From GWB1-38-13 sp964488535 (GTDB lineage: Bacteria > Patescibacteriota > Microgenomatia > UBA8517): DNA of 64,000 bases. The DNA lies in contig CAZAUT010000004.1 in NCBI GenBank assembly GCA_964488535.1, positions 6,451 to 70,450 on the forward strand, written 5' to 3'. Shown here in pieces: positions 1 to 9,884 of this stretch. Within the stretch, counting starts at the first letter, position 1; each line of letters opens with the position of its first letter. A model generated the notes under the pieces. That model had not been told where the DNA came from, did no database searches, and was given only the letters and a program-made list of their open reading frames with translations. A program made the translations under genes and the position numbers.

Positions 1-1
1 G

Positions 2-802
2 GGAGTTTTATCGGTTGTTGCAGTTATATACAAAATGATTGAAATGTTTATCGGTTTCTTTAAAGAGAATAATTTAAAAAGTTTCTATAATAATTTATTA
101 GTAAAAGAATTTAATAGTGTGTTAATCCTCTTTTGGGTTCTCTTTCTTTTTTTCTACCAAGCCGTTCAACCAACCCCTTCCATGCGCTACTTCCTACCAA
201 TTTACCCTTTCGTTACCATTCTCTCCGCGCGTTTTTCCGAAAAATATTTGTTCCCAAAATTTATTACTTCCCGCATACTACGTACTACATTCTACATACT
301 ACTGCTCTTATATCCCCTCTCCTTCCTCTATATTTACTCCCGTACCCATTCCCGCGTTTCGGCTTCTGAGTGGATTTATCAAAACATTCCGACCGGTTCC
401 ACTCTGTCTTGTGATGCATGGGATGATTGTCTGCCTTTGTCATTGGGAAAGGGACAAGTTATAAACCAATACAAAATTCTAACTTTGGAACCGTTCGTTC
501 CCGACAGTATTGAAAAGGTAGGCAAATTTGAAAGCCAGTTAAAAGAGATTGATTATCTGATCTTTACCTCAAACCGCGCGTGGGGATCAATCCCCAAATG
601 GCCGGAAAAATTCCCGTATATGGTCAAATTTTATGAAGACCTTTTTGCCGGAAAGTTTAACTTTGAAAAAGTTGCCGAAATAACATCTTACCCGACCATT
701 CCGATACTGAACATTCCAATCCCCGACCAATCGTCGGAGGAAGCATTCACCGTCTACGACCACCCGAAAGTGTTGATTTATAAAAACACCCAAAATAACT
801 AG
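2..802 (+). CDS. C-terminal part of a multi-pass membrane glycosyltransferase (GT39/ArnT-like), 5' end outside window
   Basis: The frame is open to the left edge, so the ATG at 35 is probably internal and the gene begins before the window. The visible part has a few hydrophobic helices and then a soluble C-terminal domain, the usual end of lipid-linked-sugar-dependent GT-C transferases. The segment at 271-310 (residues ILRTTFYILLLLYPL) is encoded by a tactacattctacatactac-type word tract that is intergenic elsewhere in the window. It converges on the next gene with two bases between the stops. The family call is inferred from topology and neighbours; no catalytic residues are visible in this fragment. 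Confidence 0.6.
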   Translation, partial: GVLSVVAVIYKMIEMFIGFFKENNLKSFYNNLLVKEFNSVLILFWVLFLFFYQAVQPTPSMRYFLPIYPFVTILSARFSEKYLFPKFITSRILRTTFYILLLLYPLSFLYIYSRTHSRVSASEWIYQNIPTGSTLSCDAWDDCLPLSLGKGQVINQYKILTLEPFVPDSIEKVGKFESQLKEIDYLIFTSNRAWGSIPKWPEKFPYMVKFYEDLFAGKFNFEKVAEITSYPTIPILNIPIPDQSSEEAFTVYDHPKVLIYKNTQNN

Positions 803-804
803 TG

Positions 805-2310
805 TTATTTAATATACATTGCCGTAAACACGTTCCACCCGCCTTCTGAATAAGTTACAATTTTCTCTCCCGGAAAACATTTTTGATATATGTCGATCGT
901 AGTTTTGTCGTTCGGATTAAAAATATATACAACGTTTCTCTCTTGAGGATCACATACGTTGTTGGCAAACCGACCGTCAATAATGTTTTCTCTACCCTCT
1001 TTATTTTTCAAATCATAATATATTGCTTTCGGTTCGGGCTGTCCCCATTCACCCCAGCAACAAGAGGTAAGACCAAGTTTCGTGTCTTTAGGTAGAAAGT
1101 CGATATAGTCCGAAATTATTTTCCCAAATGCAACATTTCTGTTTGGCAAATTTCGCGGATACAAGACAAAATATTTATATAAATTCAGGGATGCAATGGC
1201 GGCAATTGTACAAATAAGAAACACTTTCTTGGTCCCCTTGTTACTAATTTTTTTGTAAAAGAAATAAATTCCCGAGGCAATAAATAAGTAGACAAAAGGG
1301 ATCACTCCGATGGTCCTGCCGTTGTTCGGTGTCTCACGCAAATAAATACTCGGGGAACAGGACGGGATGATTATAATAAAAAAAGTAATTATCATAAGCA
1401 GAAGCATTTTCTTGTCTTTTTTTAGCCAATAATAAAGCCCCACCATTAGGAAAACACTGCTTATAATATCAATATGTGTGGTGTTGGAAACGTTGGTTCT
1501 GAATCCCTCTTCCCCCTTAAAATGAAACATCCCCAGAGTTCTGACAACTCTAATTCCCATTTTTTTATACGTATCAACCTGAAGAAATTGTTGTACTTTG
1601 GGTACCTTTGATCCCACATAACCGGTTGAAAAATTGTCTTTTTGAATATTGTAAACACGAAAAATAATCAGAGTTGCCGGTAGAAACGCCAATACACAAA
1701 AGACCGCCATTTTATATTTCTTTTTAAATACAAGCCAAAGTAGTAATAATAACGGTAAGACAAATGTTTGAGGATATGTAAACAACCCCATGGAGGAAAA
1801 AAACACACCCGCTAACAAATACCGTAAGTCATTATTTTTTGTAAATTTTTCTGCAAAAAAGATCGTTGCGGACACAAGAAGAGGGATTGCAATTTGTGAA
1901 TTTCCGACACGCGCCCAAACAATTGTCCAAAAAGAAATTGAGGATATTAGTGCCGTTAACAAAGCAATTTTTTGTCCTGCCAATTTCTTTGCTGAAAGAT
2001 ATGTAAAATAAACCCCCAACCCACCAACCAAAACCGAAGCAATTTTATAGTGTATGTAATTCTGTCCAATTACCAAAATTAGCGGAGCTACTAAGTAATG
2101 ATAAAAAGGCCCTGCACTCAATGAAAAGCCCCATGGCCAATGACCGTCAATAATTCGACTGACGTATTCATGAAGTATCGAAATATCCCCAAACCATTCA
2201 CCCGGAATTTCATTTAGTTTAAAAAGGGCTGATATTAAATACCCGAATAATATCAATTGGATTGGATATTTAACCACAGTTTTTTTAATTATTGTACAAG
2301 CACGTGGCAT
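805..2310 (-). CDS. GT39-like multi-pass membrane glycosyltransferase
   Basis: 501 residues with about ten hydrophobic segments and a soluble C-terminus from about residue 390. The N-terminal loop near residues 34-45 carries acidic residues (EWFGDISILHE) where GT-C enzymes place their catalytic acidic residue. Such enzymes move a sugar from a polyprenyl-phosphate carrier to an acceptor on the outer membrane face. It is the last gene of a minus-strand run 5535 to 805 (HAD-like, GT4, two methyltransferases, this gene), suggesting assembly and decoration of a surface glycan. Substrate unknown. Confidence 0.7.
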   Translation of the reverse strand: MPRACTIIKKTVVKYPIQLILFGYLISALFKLNEIPGEWFGDISILHEYVSRIIDGHWPWGFSLSAGPFYHYLVAPLILVIGQNYIHYKIASVLVGGLGVYFTYLSAKKLAGQKIALLTALISSISFWTIVWARVGNSQIAIPLLVSATIFFAEKFTKNNDLRYLLAGVFFSSMGLFTYPQTFVLPLLLLLWLVFKKKYKMAVFCVLAFLPATLIIFRVYNIQKDNFSTGYVGSKVPKVQQFLQVDTYKKMGIRVVRTLGMFHFKGEEGFRTNVSNTTHIDIISSVFLMVGLYYWLKKDKKMLLLMIITFFIIIIPSCSPSIYLRETPNNGRTIGVIPFVYLFIASGIYFFYKKISNKGTKKVFLICTIAAIASLNLYKYFVLYPRNLPNRNVAFGKIISDYIDFLPKDTKLGLTSCCWGEWGQPEPKAIYYDLKNKEGRENIIDGRFANNVCDPQERNVVYIFNPNDKTTIDIYQKCFPGEKIVTYSEGGWNVFTAMYIK

Positions 2311-2358
2311 CAGATTAAATTTTAACCGTTTCTTGAAGAAGAAATCATCTTCTGAATA

Positions 2359-3120
2359 TTATTTCTTTTCAAGAACAAAAAACACCGCAGAGGAACCAAC
2401 AACCGAACTATTGTATTTTTGTAAATATTTATAAAGCAGATTTTCGACCATAGTGAAGCGCTGCGGGAAAATAATCCACTTCTTCATTAGTTTATAACTG
2501 ATCAGGGAATCGATAGATAGATAATGAAACAGTTCTATCAATCGAGATGTCTTCTTGTCGATATACCCGATCTTGTTTATTGTCGAAAATCCCGCTTTGT
2601 TAAACTCCTCCTCCCACTGCTTTCCAGACAGCAAATTAGGGTGTCTTTGAATTTTTCTCATCCAATCCAAGTATTTTTTCCCGAATATTTTTCCACCAAG
2701 TAAGTGTTCGTTCCACCTATCGGTCATGACACTTAAATAAAACTTACCGCCACTTTTTGTAACTCTACCTAATTCTTTCAAAACTTTTCCCAAACCCTCA
2801 ACGTGCTCCATTACACAATTTGAAATTACCGTAGAAAAAGTCCCGTTTTTAAACGGAAGCTTAATACCGTCATACAAGTACACCTTTTTATAAATCCCGG
2901 ATCTTTTTGCATCCAATAACACTTTCCCGTCAATGTCCACTCCCGCCTCAATTTTTTTCTTTTCAAAAAGAGTTTTGGCAAAAAAACCGTCCCCGCATCC
3001 AAAATCCAGAACCGGTTTTTTGAAAGGCATCAAGTTATGAAAAAGTTGAAGCTCATGCGGTCTGATAAAGCTATAAAACAGCGGTCGATTATAAAGATAC
3101 GCTTTTAAAAATATTTTCAT
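2359..3120 (-). CDS. class I SAM-dependent methyltransferase
   Basis: 253 residues. Motif I is VLDFGCGDGFFAKTLF near residue 38, followed by the acidic strand-2 end GVDIDGK and the motif-IV-like NCVMEHV, a normal Rossmann methyltransferase order. It lies 33 bp downstream of a second, unrelated-looking methyltransferase in the same operon as a GT4 transferase. A role in methylating a sugar or glycan lipid is inferred from this context; the acceptor cannot be read from sequence. Confidence 0.8.
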   Translation of the reverse strand: MKIFLKAYLYNRPLFYSFIRPHELQLFHNLMPFKKPVLDFGCGDGFFAKTLFEKKKIEAGVDIDGKVLLDAKRSGIYKKVYLYDGIKLPFKNGTFSTVISNCVMEHVEGLGKVLKELGRVTKSGGKFYLSVMTDRWNEHLLGGKIFGKKYLDWMRKIQRHPNLLSGKQWEEEFNKAGFSTINKIGYIDKKTSRLIELFHYLSIDSLISYKLMKKWIIFPQRFTMVENLLYKYLQKYNSSVVGSSAVFFVLEKK

Positions 3121-3153
3121 ATTTCTAAGACAACTCTGTTAATTCAACAGCAC

Positions 3154-3909
3154 CTATTTTTTAACAAAATAACGATAAAACACCCACCCTTTACCTGAAT
3201 CATTATCGCGTTTAGTATTCAATATAATCGCCCCCTTTTGCAGTAAAAAATCTTCAACCACTTGTCTTTTAATTCCATACATACCAAACCTATCAACCTT
3301 TTTTCCCATTAGATATCTCAAAACTCCAGAAAATCCTTCTCCGCGCAAGATGTTTAGAAATCTTTCCGGTATAATTCTTATCAGAAAACCTTTTATATTC
3401 CACGTCGGAGTACTTGGCAAATTAAACACCAACACCCCATTTTTTTTGAGGACCCTAAAAAGTTCGCTAATATAATTAAGGGAGTATTTTTGGGGGATAT
3501 GTTGAAGAGTTTTATTACTATAGATAAAATCGAATGTATTGCTTCTGAAGATATTAAGATTGTTCTCGTTGTTTAATATATATTCAACATCTTTATTCTG
3601 TTTCAACTTTTCTGCAAGTTTCACCATTGAAGTTGCTGCATCGACTCCAGTGGTATGTTTAAAATGTTTTGATAATGCTTGAGTTAAACGCCCAACTCCA
3701 CATCCAAAATCCAATGCTTTGTCTCGTGAAAAAAATATTTTACTTCTTTCTAATTCATTCAGAAGTTTTTTTACTTCCAATTCACCTTCTCTAAAAAAGT
3801 CACTCCTTTTCCACTTTCCATCTTTTTTATCATGATCCGTCAAAACCGCCCAAAACGGGTCGTGTTTGCCTAAATTATTCCAGTATTTGGTATTTGTTTT
3901 AAGGTTCAT
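3154..3909 (-). CDS. class I SAM-dependent methyltransferase
   Basis: 251 residues. SAM-binding motif ALDFGCGVGRLTQALS near residue 63, then GVDAATSMV and the motif-IV-like FIYSNKTLQHI, followed by LFRVLKKNGVLVFNLP, typical of ubiquinone/sugar-type methyltransferases. Its start lies one base past the stop of the GT4 gene, so the two are translationally linked. Probable glycan or glycolipid methylation by context. Confidence 0.8.
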   Translation of the reverse strand: MNLKTNTKYWNNLGKHDPFWAVLTDHDKKDGKWKRSDFFREGELEVKKLLNELERSKIFFSRDKALDFGCGVGRLTQALSKHFKHTTGVDAATSMVKLAEKLKQNKDVEYILNNENNLNIFRSNTFDFIYSNKTLQHIPQKYSLNYISELFRVLKKNGVLVFNLPSTPTWNIKGFLIRIIPERFLNILRGEGFSGVLRYLMGKKVDRFGMYGIKRQVVEDFLLQKGAIILNTKRDNDSGKGWVFYRYFVKK

Positions 3910-3910
3910 G

Positions 3911-5017
3911 TTATTTTAACAATTCGAGATACTTACTTTGGTTGTTGAATAAATCAATGATTAATTTATTATTCTTAACATATCGTCTCTTATTCGTTAA
4001 TATTTTTACTATCGCTTTCGCCAAATCTTTTACATTATTGATGGTAACAACTATTCCCATCTTTGTCTGTTTGACTGGGATTCTTACTCCTGGTAAGTCG
4101 GTAACCACAACCGGGCACCCCTTTGCCATTGCCTCTATTTGAACCATTCCGAACGACTCCTGTCTTTCAACAGATGGCAAAACCAAAACGTCAATCTCTT
4201 TGTAAAACCCAAAGAGTTCTTCATCGGTTAATTTACCAAGTTCGATAATATATTTTTTGTACTTTTTAAGCAGCCCTTCAATTTCACCCACTTGGCTTCC
4301 GCCAATAATATCGCTTTTTGGTCCGACAAGAAATATTTTAAAATCGGGTAACTTTTCTTTTAAATATTTGGCTGATTCCAGCAAATACCCCACTCCTTTT
4401 TCTTTCGAAATTCTTCCTACATATCCTATCTTATATTTTATATTTTTATATTTATTTAAAACCTTGCTTTTTGCTTTTTTGACAACAACCGGAGGATATA
4501 TAAAAGCAAGTTTCTTTTTAAAAAGCCCCAAAAACCACGAGTTGTCGGCGTAATCCTGGGAATTGGTCACGATCTTATCCGCCAAGAGACAAGTAATGAA
4601 ATTACTCAAATAAACAAGTGTTGTACTTATAATATTTAGAACCCCCTTCCAAAAGGAAAGATCGCAATGGTAAGTTACAATAATTTTTTTCCTTAACACC
4701 CGCGCAATAATTGCCGTAACAAATCCTTCAAATTGCGGCAGATGAATGTTAACAACGTCTGCGTGTTTTACGGCATTAATAGCTTCCATAAAATAGGTTG
4801 GCATCAAAACTCCCCTTCCAATCGCAATCGGCGACCATACTCGATGTACTGTTACCCTGCCGCACTCTTCTTCTTTTTGAAGATTATTTTGGTGTCTTGA
4901 AGTTAAAATTAATACACCATGGTTTTTTGACGCAAAATATTCTGATAGATTCTTAACGTAATTCGTCAGTCCGCTGACGTTTGGAAGATAGTAGCTTAGA
5001 GTTATTAGAATATTCAT
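3911..5017 (-). CDS. glycosyltransferase family 4 (GT-B fold)
   Basis: 368 residues. N-terminal acceptor domain starts MNILITLSYYLPNVSGLTNYV; C-terminal nucleotide-sugar domain has IGYVGRISKEKGVGYLLE near residue 197 and the E-x7-E region RQESFGMVQIEAMAKGCPVVVTD near residue 284. These are hallmarks of GT4 retaining transferases, cytoplasmic or peripheral-membrane enzymes that extend glycans on lipid carriers. Start overlaps the stop of the HAD-like gene by 4 bp (ATGA), supporting one operon. Confidence 0.88.
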   Translation of the reverse strand: MNILITLSYYLPNVSGLTNYVKNLSEYFASKNHGVLILTSRHQNNLQKEEECGRVTVHRVWSPIAIGRGVLMPTYFMEAINAVKHADVVNIHLPQFEGFVTAIIARVLRKKIIVTYHCDLSFWKGVLNIISTTLVYLSNFITCLLADKIVTNSQDYADNSWFLGLFKKKLAFIYPPVVVKKAKSKVLNKYKNIKYKIGYVGRISKEKGVGYLLESAKYLKEKLPDFKIFLVGPKSDIIGGSQVGEIEGLLKKYKKYIIELGKLTDEELFGFYKEIDVLVLPSVERQESFGMVQIEAMAKGCPVVVTDLPGVRIPVKQTKMGIVVTINNVKDLAKAIVKILTNKRRYVKNNKLIIDLFNNQSKYLELLK

Positions 5018-5535
5018 TTTCCATCAAAATAACTTTTATTGTCCGAAACATATACCAAATCAACATTTTTCACTTTCTTTTTTAAATTATTCAAAAGGGG
5101 TTTGTCATCGTCAATAAATACTTTCAGTTTCAATTTTTTTATCATCCTCTCTTTATAAATATGCGGTTGCTCGTTATTCATATTGATATAAATGTGTTTA
5201 AAAAACTTTCTCATTTTGTAAAACTTAAACCACTCTTTTGTCCTTTCGTCTAAAAATGAATATCGGGAAGAAACAACAAACAGTTCGTATTTATTGCTTT
5301 TATAAAGTTCCTTAATAAGCTTGATATTTTTTCTTATTGGATGTCTGAAAAGTGGGTTGTGACTAATAATCCTTACGGATATTTCAAAGGCGGTTTTCGG
5401 GTAACGGTAGGAAAGACGGTGGTCAACCTTCTCCCGTACCAATTTTTCCATCAAAGATTGGGGAACAAAAAATGGTTTACCGATAACAACTCCGTCAAGA
5501 TCAAAACCGATTCTAATTTTTTTTCCGGTTGACAT
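5014..5535 (-). CDS. HAD-superfamily-like hydrolase
   Basis: A longer reading frame reaches 5625, but the ATG at 5535 is preceded by a perfect AGGAGG and gives 173 residues beginning MSTGKKIRIGFDLDGVV, so I chose it. FDLDGV is HAD motif I (two Asp), VVSSRYS supplies the motif II Ser, and KVFIDDD near the end fits motif IV, with a Lys-rich motif III just before. It resembles small phosphatases of the 5'-nucleotidase/NT5C type. First gene of the glycan operon; the substrate could be a sugar phosphate. Confidence 0.7.
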   Translation of the reverse strand: MSTGKKIRIGFDLDGVVIGKPFFVPQSLMEKLVREKVDHRLSYRYPKTAFEISVRIISHNPLFRHPIRKNIKLIKELYKSNKYELFVVSSRYSFLDERTKEWFKFYKMRKFFKHIYINMNNEQPHIYKERMIKKLKLKVFIDDDKPLLNNLKKKVKNVDLVYVSDNKSYFDGK

Positions 5536-5552
5536 TGTCCTCCTGTAAAAAT
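5530..5552 (-). promoter_or_regulatory. strong Shine-Dalgarno fixing the HAD-like start
   Basis: On the minus strand AGGAGG lies three bases before the ATG at 5535. It is the clearest Shine-Dalgarno in the window and contrasts with the many leaderless-looking starts. Confidence 0.85.
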
Positions 5553-5690
5553 ACATTAACAAATGTAATAATTCAAATACGTACCAAATAAGTACCAATT
5601 TCAAATATATACCAATAAATACCAATTCCCAATTGGAAATTGGTGATCATTGGTGAACATTTGTATTTATTTGTATTTATTGAAAATTTA
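5545..5690. repeat. AT-rich word repeat, inverted (aaataaataccaatt type)
   Basis: Repeated versions of accaataaataccaatt are followed by their inverse aattggtgatcattggtgaacatttgtatttatt, so the tract can fold on itself. A closely similar tract is at 59385-59490 beside dnaA. It fills the divergent space between the HAD-like gene and the DUF2298 gene. Confidence 0.7.
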
Positions 5691-5698
5691 GCAAATCA

Positions 5699-5725
5699 CT
5701 GACAGTGTATTAATTTTGCTATACA
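5699..5725 (+). promoter_or_regulatory. promoter of the DUF2298 gene (near-leaderless)
   Basis: CTGACA at 5699-5704 (5/6 match to TTGACA), a 15-bp spacer, then an extended -10 TGCTATACA ending at 5725. Only six bases separate the -10 from the ATG at 5732, so transcription would start at or next to the start codon. Confidence 0.6.
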
Positions 5726-5731
5726 GTCATT

Positions 5732-7771
5732 ATGTTCATAAACGATTTATCTTATATTCTAAAATGGTGGTTTGTAATACTCTCGATCGGGATTATTTTT
5801 TTTCCCATAACATGGCTGATTTTTAAAAAATTCTTCGGACTCGGATACGCACTCGGTAAAACCCTAGGGATAGTTCTTATTTCTTACCTGGTATTTCTTC
5901 TTTCCATTCTTAAGATTGCGCCATTCACTCCCTTTTCCCTATATTCCTGTATTCTTATATTCTTGTTTTTAAACGGCTTTATCTTTTACAAAAACCGTGG
6001 CTCTATCGTAAAAGACCTCAAAAGCAATATCTTCAAAATAATTGTCCAGGAGACACTTTTTGCCGGAGGATTACTGCTCTGGTCATACGTCAGAGCCCAC
6101 CAACCCGAAATTCGCGGACTGGAAAAATTTATGGATTACGGATTTATAAATTCCATCCTGAGGGGTGAAACGCTTCCGCCTCAGGACATGTGGGCAGCCG
6201 GACACACCATTAATTACTATTGGTTCGGACATTTTGTAACGGCAGTATTAACAACACTTTCAAATATCCCCTCGGAAATTACATACAATCTCATGATTGC
6301 TTCAATCATGGGTCTGACAATTTCTTCGGCGTTTGTAATTTCTTCAACCCTCATTCAAAGAGTCTCTAAAGTTCCCGGACAAAAGCTCGTTTATGTTGCA
6401 GGTATTGTTTCGGCCCTTGTACTTACGTTCGGCGGTAATTTTCACACACCCTTTTACGTACTTAAAAACGGATCGGACAGGTATTGGTATCCCGATGCAA
6501 CCAGATTTATAGGCTATAATCCGGAAACCAACGATAAAACCATTCACGAATTTCCTATGTATTCTTTTGTCGTCTCAGACCTCCACGGGCATCTTCTGAA
6601 CCTTCCTTTTGTCCTTCTTTTTTTAGCATCGGCCTTTGCCGTTGTCGATTACAAAAGAAACAATGCTTTTGAGTTCAATAGACTTTTGATCCCCGGCTTT
6701 CTTCTTGGAACAATGTTTATGACATCAACGTGGGATTTCGGCAACTATCTCTTGGCTTTTGGTTTTATTCTTTTGTACTCTTCTCTAAATGAGAATAAAT
6801 TTAAAATCCCGGTGACACTTTGGCAAGTGGGTAAAACCATGGTTTATACCATTGCGATTGGTGTTGTCGTCTCCCTTCCGTTTATTTTCAATTTTGAATC
6901 GATTGCCGAGGGTGTCAGATTTGTGCATAGCCGAACACCTGTGTGGCAGCTTTTGATTCTGTGGGGTTTTCCCTTACTTCTTTCGGTCATCTTTGTAACG
7001 GTTGTAAAAAAACTGGGAAAAAAACTCCCGCCGTCCGACTTGTTTATTCTATCGTTACTTACGACTTCATTTTTTCTGATTTTTCTGCCTGAACTGATAT
7101 ATCTCAAGGACATCTATGCAGCAACTCATTACAGGGCAAACACGATGTTTAAACTTACTTATCAGGCATTCGTTATGAGCTACCTTTCCGCTGGATATAT
7201 CATTACCAGACAAGTATCGCTTGAGACGGACAAATATGTAAAACGGCTGTCAATTATTTTCTGGGCAGTCGTCTTATACTCAATATTGATGTATGCAGAT
7301 ATTTCGACAGGTGCATATTACGGCAAGCTTAAAAACTATCGGGGCCTTGACGGTATCGCCTGGGTCCAGAACCAATACCCGGAGTACTATGAAACAATTA
7401 ACTGGTTAAAGATCAACGCCCCAAAAGGTTCCGTATTGCTCGAGGCACCGGGGGATTCATATTCCGACCAGAATATAGTTTCGTCATATACCGGTATACC
7501 GACGGTTTCCGGGTGGTACGTTCATGAATGGCTCTGGCGTGGCAGCTCCGAATTTCCGCAAAAACGGGTTATGGACATCAGCAATATTTATCAGGCGCAA
7601 AACGCTCAAACGGCCCAGAATCTGCTAAATAAATACAATGTCACTTATGTTATTGTTGGAGCCTTTGAAAAGGATCGTTTTCCCTCGATTAACGAAGCTG
7701 TAATCAAAGAAATCGCCCTGCCCGTTTTCCAATCGGGAACGACAACGGTGTATAAATTGAATAATGAATAA
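5732..7771 (+). CDS. DUF2298 (YYY domain) multi-pass membrane protein
   Basis: 679 residues, mostly hydrophobic. The conserved region near residues 120-170 reads RAHQPEIRGLEKFMDYGFIN, then PPQDMWAAGHTINYYWFGH; the Y-Y motif and the E-K-x-M-D block are the signature of the DUF2298/YYY family seen in Chloroflexi, archaea and CPR bacteria. Related to GT-C glycosyltransferases by topology, but no member's reaction is known to me. The last codons (LNNE stop) run into a tgaataatgaataatgaattatg word tract. Expressed from its own near-leaderless promoter. Confidence 0.85.
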   Translation: MFINDLSYILKWWFVILSIGIIFFPITWLIFKKFFGLGYALGKTLGIVLISYLVFLLSILKIAPFTPFSLYSCILIFLFLNGFIFYKNRGSIVKDLKSNIFKIIVQETLFAGGLLLWSYVRAHQPEIRGLEKFMDYGFINSILRGETLPPQDMWAAGHTINYYWFGHFVTAVLTTLSNIPSEITYNLMIASIMGLTISSAFVISSTLIQRVSKVPGQKLVYVAGIVSALVLTFGGNFHTPFYVLKNGSDRYWYPDATRFIGYNPETNDKTIHEFPMYSFVVSDLHGHLLNLPFVLLFLASAFAVVDYKRNNAFEFNRLLIPGFLLGTMFMTSTWDFGNYLLAFGFILLYSSLNENKFKIPVTLWQVGKTMVYTIAIGVVVSLPFIFNFESIAEGVRFVHSRTPVWQLLILWGFPLLLSVIFVTVVKKLGKKLPPSDLFILSLLTTSFFLIFLPELIYLKDIYAATHYRANTMFKLTYQAFVMSYLSAGYIITRQVSLETDKYVKRLSIIFWAVVLYSILMYADISTGAYYGKLKNYRGLDGIAWVQNQYPEYYETINWLKINAPKGSVLLEAPGDSYSDQNIVSSYTGIPTVSGWYVHEWLWRGSSEFPQKRVMDISNIYQAQNAQTAQNLLNKYNVTYVIVGAFEKDRFPSINEAVIKEIALPVFQSGTTTVYKLNNE

Positions 7772-7904
7772 TGAATTATGGGGAATGGAAATCCCATACC
7801 CCGTACCTCATACTTCATACCCCACCTTCAAATGTATAACGTATAATGTATAACGTATTACATCCTGAATATCTCGTACTACGTATTGCGTATTTCGTAA
7901 AAAT
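7765..7904. repeat. short-word low-complexity tract
   Basis: Variants of gaataatgaataatgaattatg, ataccccgtacctcatactt and tataacgtataatgtataac fill the space between the DUF2298 gene and the helicase and provide the upstream stop codon. The tataacgtat words recur at 23393-23470. Confidence 0.75.
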
Positions 7905-9884
7905 ATGGACAACATACTGAATGGGTTAAACAAACAACAAACAGAGGCGGTGATCTACTCCGGCGAATCGCTTCTTGTATTGGCTGGCGCCGGAAGCGGA
8001 AAGACCAAAGTACTGACGCATAGGGCAGCTTATATGATCACACAAAACATGGCCGGTCCGGAGAACCTTTTGCTTCTTACTTTCACAAATAAAGCTGCAA
8101 ATGAAATGAAGGAGCGCATTAACGGGTTACTTACGGCCTATCACGCCCTGTCTGTTGCCGGTCAGCCGTTTGCCGGCACCTTTCACTCCTTTTGTGCCCG
8201 AATACTGCGAATCGACGGTGAATGGATCGGGGTTCCCCGGGATTTCTTGATTTACGACGACAGCGATCAGAAAACCCTTATAAGCCAAATTATCAAAGAA
8301 TTGGGTCTTCCGAAGGAGTATTACAATCCGGGTTCCATCGCATCACAAATATCCGAAGCAAAAACCATGATGCTTTCTCCCCTTGAATACGCCGAAGTAT
8401 CTTACTCAAGAGAAAAGGAAAAAATATTCAAAATTTATAACGAATACGAAAAAGCGTTAAAAAAAGCGGGAGCGCTTGACTTTGACGATCTGCTTTTACG
8501 CTGTGTAACTCTTTTATCCGAAAGTAAACCGGTTTTGGGTAAATGGCAAAAACGTTTGACACATATTTTTGTTGACGAATGGCAGGATACAAATATCGCT
8601 CAATATAAATTGACGAACCTCCTTGTCGGAAAGAGAAAAAACCTAACAGCCGTCGGTGATTTTTCTCAATCGATTTACAGCTGGAGAGGGGCAGATTATA
8701 AAAACCTTAATAAATTAAAAAAAGATTACCCCAATATAAAAGTAATTAACCTTGAGCAAAATTACCGCTCAACGCAGGTGATTTTAGACGCTGCAAATTG
8801 TGTTATCAAAAGAAACACCTCCCACCCCGTCCTGTCTCTCTGGACAGACAAAAAGGGCGGGGAAAAAATTACTCTCTATCGGGCAAGAAATGAACTTGAC
8901 GAGGCGGATTATGTAGTTGATCAAGTAAATAAGTTAATTGGGGAATTAGACAAAAATAAAAACTCAATCAACCGGTTAACTAATCAACTTTCCTACTCCG
9001 ATGTTGCTGTCCTCTACCGAACCAATGCCCAATCGCGTGTTTTGGAAGAAGCGCTTCTTCACGCCGGAATTCCTTACGTTCTCGTGGGTGGTGTGAGGTT
9101 TTATGAAAGACGCGAAGTCAAAGACGTCTTGGCATTTTTGCGGGTATTGGCTAACCCTAAAGATTCCGTTTCAAGAAATCGAATTGAGAAATTGGGAGTC
9201 AGAAGATTGGAAAAGTTTAAGGAACTTGCTAATAGCTTGCGGTCTACGGACAACAGCAAGAAGACTAAGGAAACGTCGGATAAATTTACCACCCTTGAAC
9301 TTCTCGATGCTATCCTTCAAAACACCGACTATCTTTCAAAATACAAAGCCGAAACGGAAGAAAATCAAGCCCGCCTTGAAAACATAAAAGAACTGCGCTC
9401 CGTCGCCATGGAATTTCCCGACTTATATGAATTTCTTGAAAATGTAGCGTTAAAAGAGGCCGGGCCATCCTTCCCGCAATTAAATCGGGTCTCTGCGGAA
9501 AAGCCCCCGGACAATAAAAATTGTGTAACACTCATGACTCTCCACGCTGCCAAAGGTTTGGAGTTTTCCATTGTCTTCATTGTTGGTATGGAAGAAGGAC
9601 TGTTTCCTCACTCAAGAAGCTTGTTCGAGACGTCTCAACTCGAAGAGGAAAGACGTCTTTGTTATGTTGGAATTACCCGTGCAAAAGAAAAACTGTACCT
9701 AACATACGCGGGCAGACGTCTGTTTTTCGGCCAAAAATCCTCCAACCCCCCAAGCAGGTTCATCATCGACATTCCAGAAGAACTTCTCGATGGATCGGAA
9801 ACCCCTCTACGAAGTTTTATTAGAGATAATCCGTTTTTAGACAATGGTGACCTTGGCGATTTTGATGACGATATTAATTTTTAA
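7905..9884 (+). CDS. pcrA: UvrD/PcrA-type superfamily 1 DNA helicase
   Basis: 659 residues, 3'-5' helicase for repair and for clearing replication blocks. Walker A AGAGSGKT at residues 28-35, motif II FVDEWQDTN near 220, EQNYRS, motif V TLMTLHAAKGLEF near 540 and motif VI RRLCYVGITRAKEKLYLT follow in order. Motif III reads GDFSQSIYSWRGAD where most PcrA proteins have GDxDQSIY, so one Asp is Ser. Residues about 340-362 (coded by 8922-8990) are a hydrophilic insertion of ttaattgg/aactcaatcaacc words with a counterpart at the same place in the second helicase (13885-17022). The call could equally be uvrD or rep. Confidence 0.92.
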   Translation: MDNILNGLNKQQTEAVIYSGESLLVLAGAGSGKTKVLTHRAAYMITQNMAGPENLLLLTFTNKAANEMKERINGLLTAYHALSVAGQPFAGTFHSFCARILRIDGEWIGVPRDFLIYDDSDQKTLISQIIKELGLPKEYYNPGSIASQISEAKTMMLSPLEYAEVSYSREKEKIFKIYNEYEKALKKAGALDFDDLLLRCVTLLSESKPVLGKWQKRLTHIFVDEWQDTNIAQYKLTNLLVGKRKNLTAVGDFSQSIYSWRGADYKNLNKLKKDYPNIKVINLEQNYRSTQVILDAANCVIKRNTSHPVLSLWTDKKGGEKITLYRARNELDEADYVVDQVNKLIGELDKNKNSINRLTNQLSYSDVAVLYRTNAQSRVLEEALLHAGIPYVLVGGVRFYERREVKDVLAFLRVLANPKDSVSRNRIEKLGVRRLEKFKELANSLRSTDNSKKTKETSDKFTTLELLDAILQNTDYLSKYKAETEENQARLENIKELRSVAMEFPDLYEFLENVALKEAGPSFPQLNRVSAEKPPDNKNCVTLMTLHAAKGLEFSIVFIVGMEEGLFPHSRSLFETSQLEEERRLCYVGITRAKEKLYLTYAGRRLFFGQKSSNPPSRFIIDIPEELLDGSETPLRSFIRDNPFLDNGDLGDFDDDINF

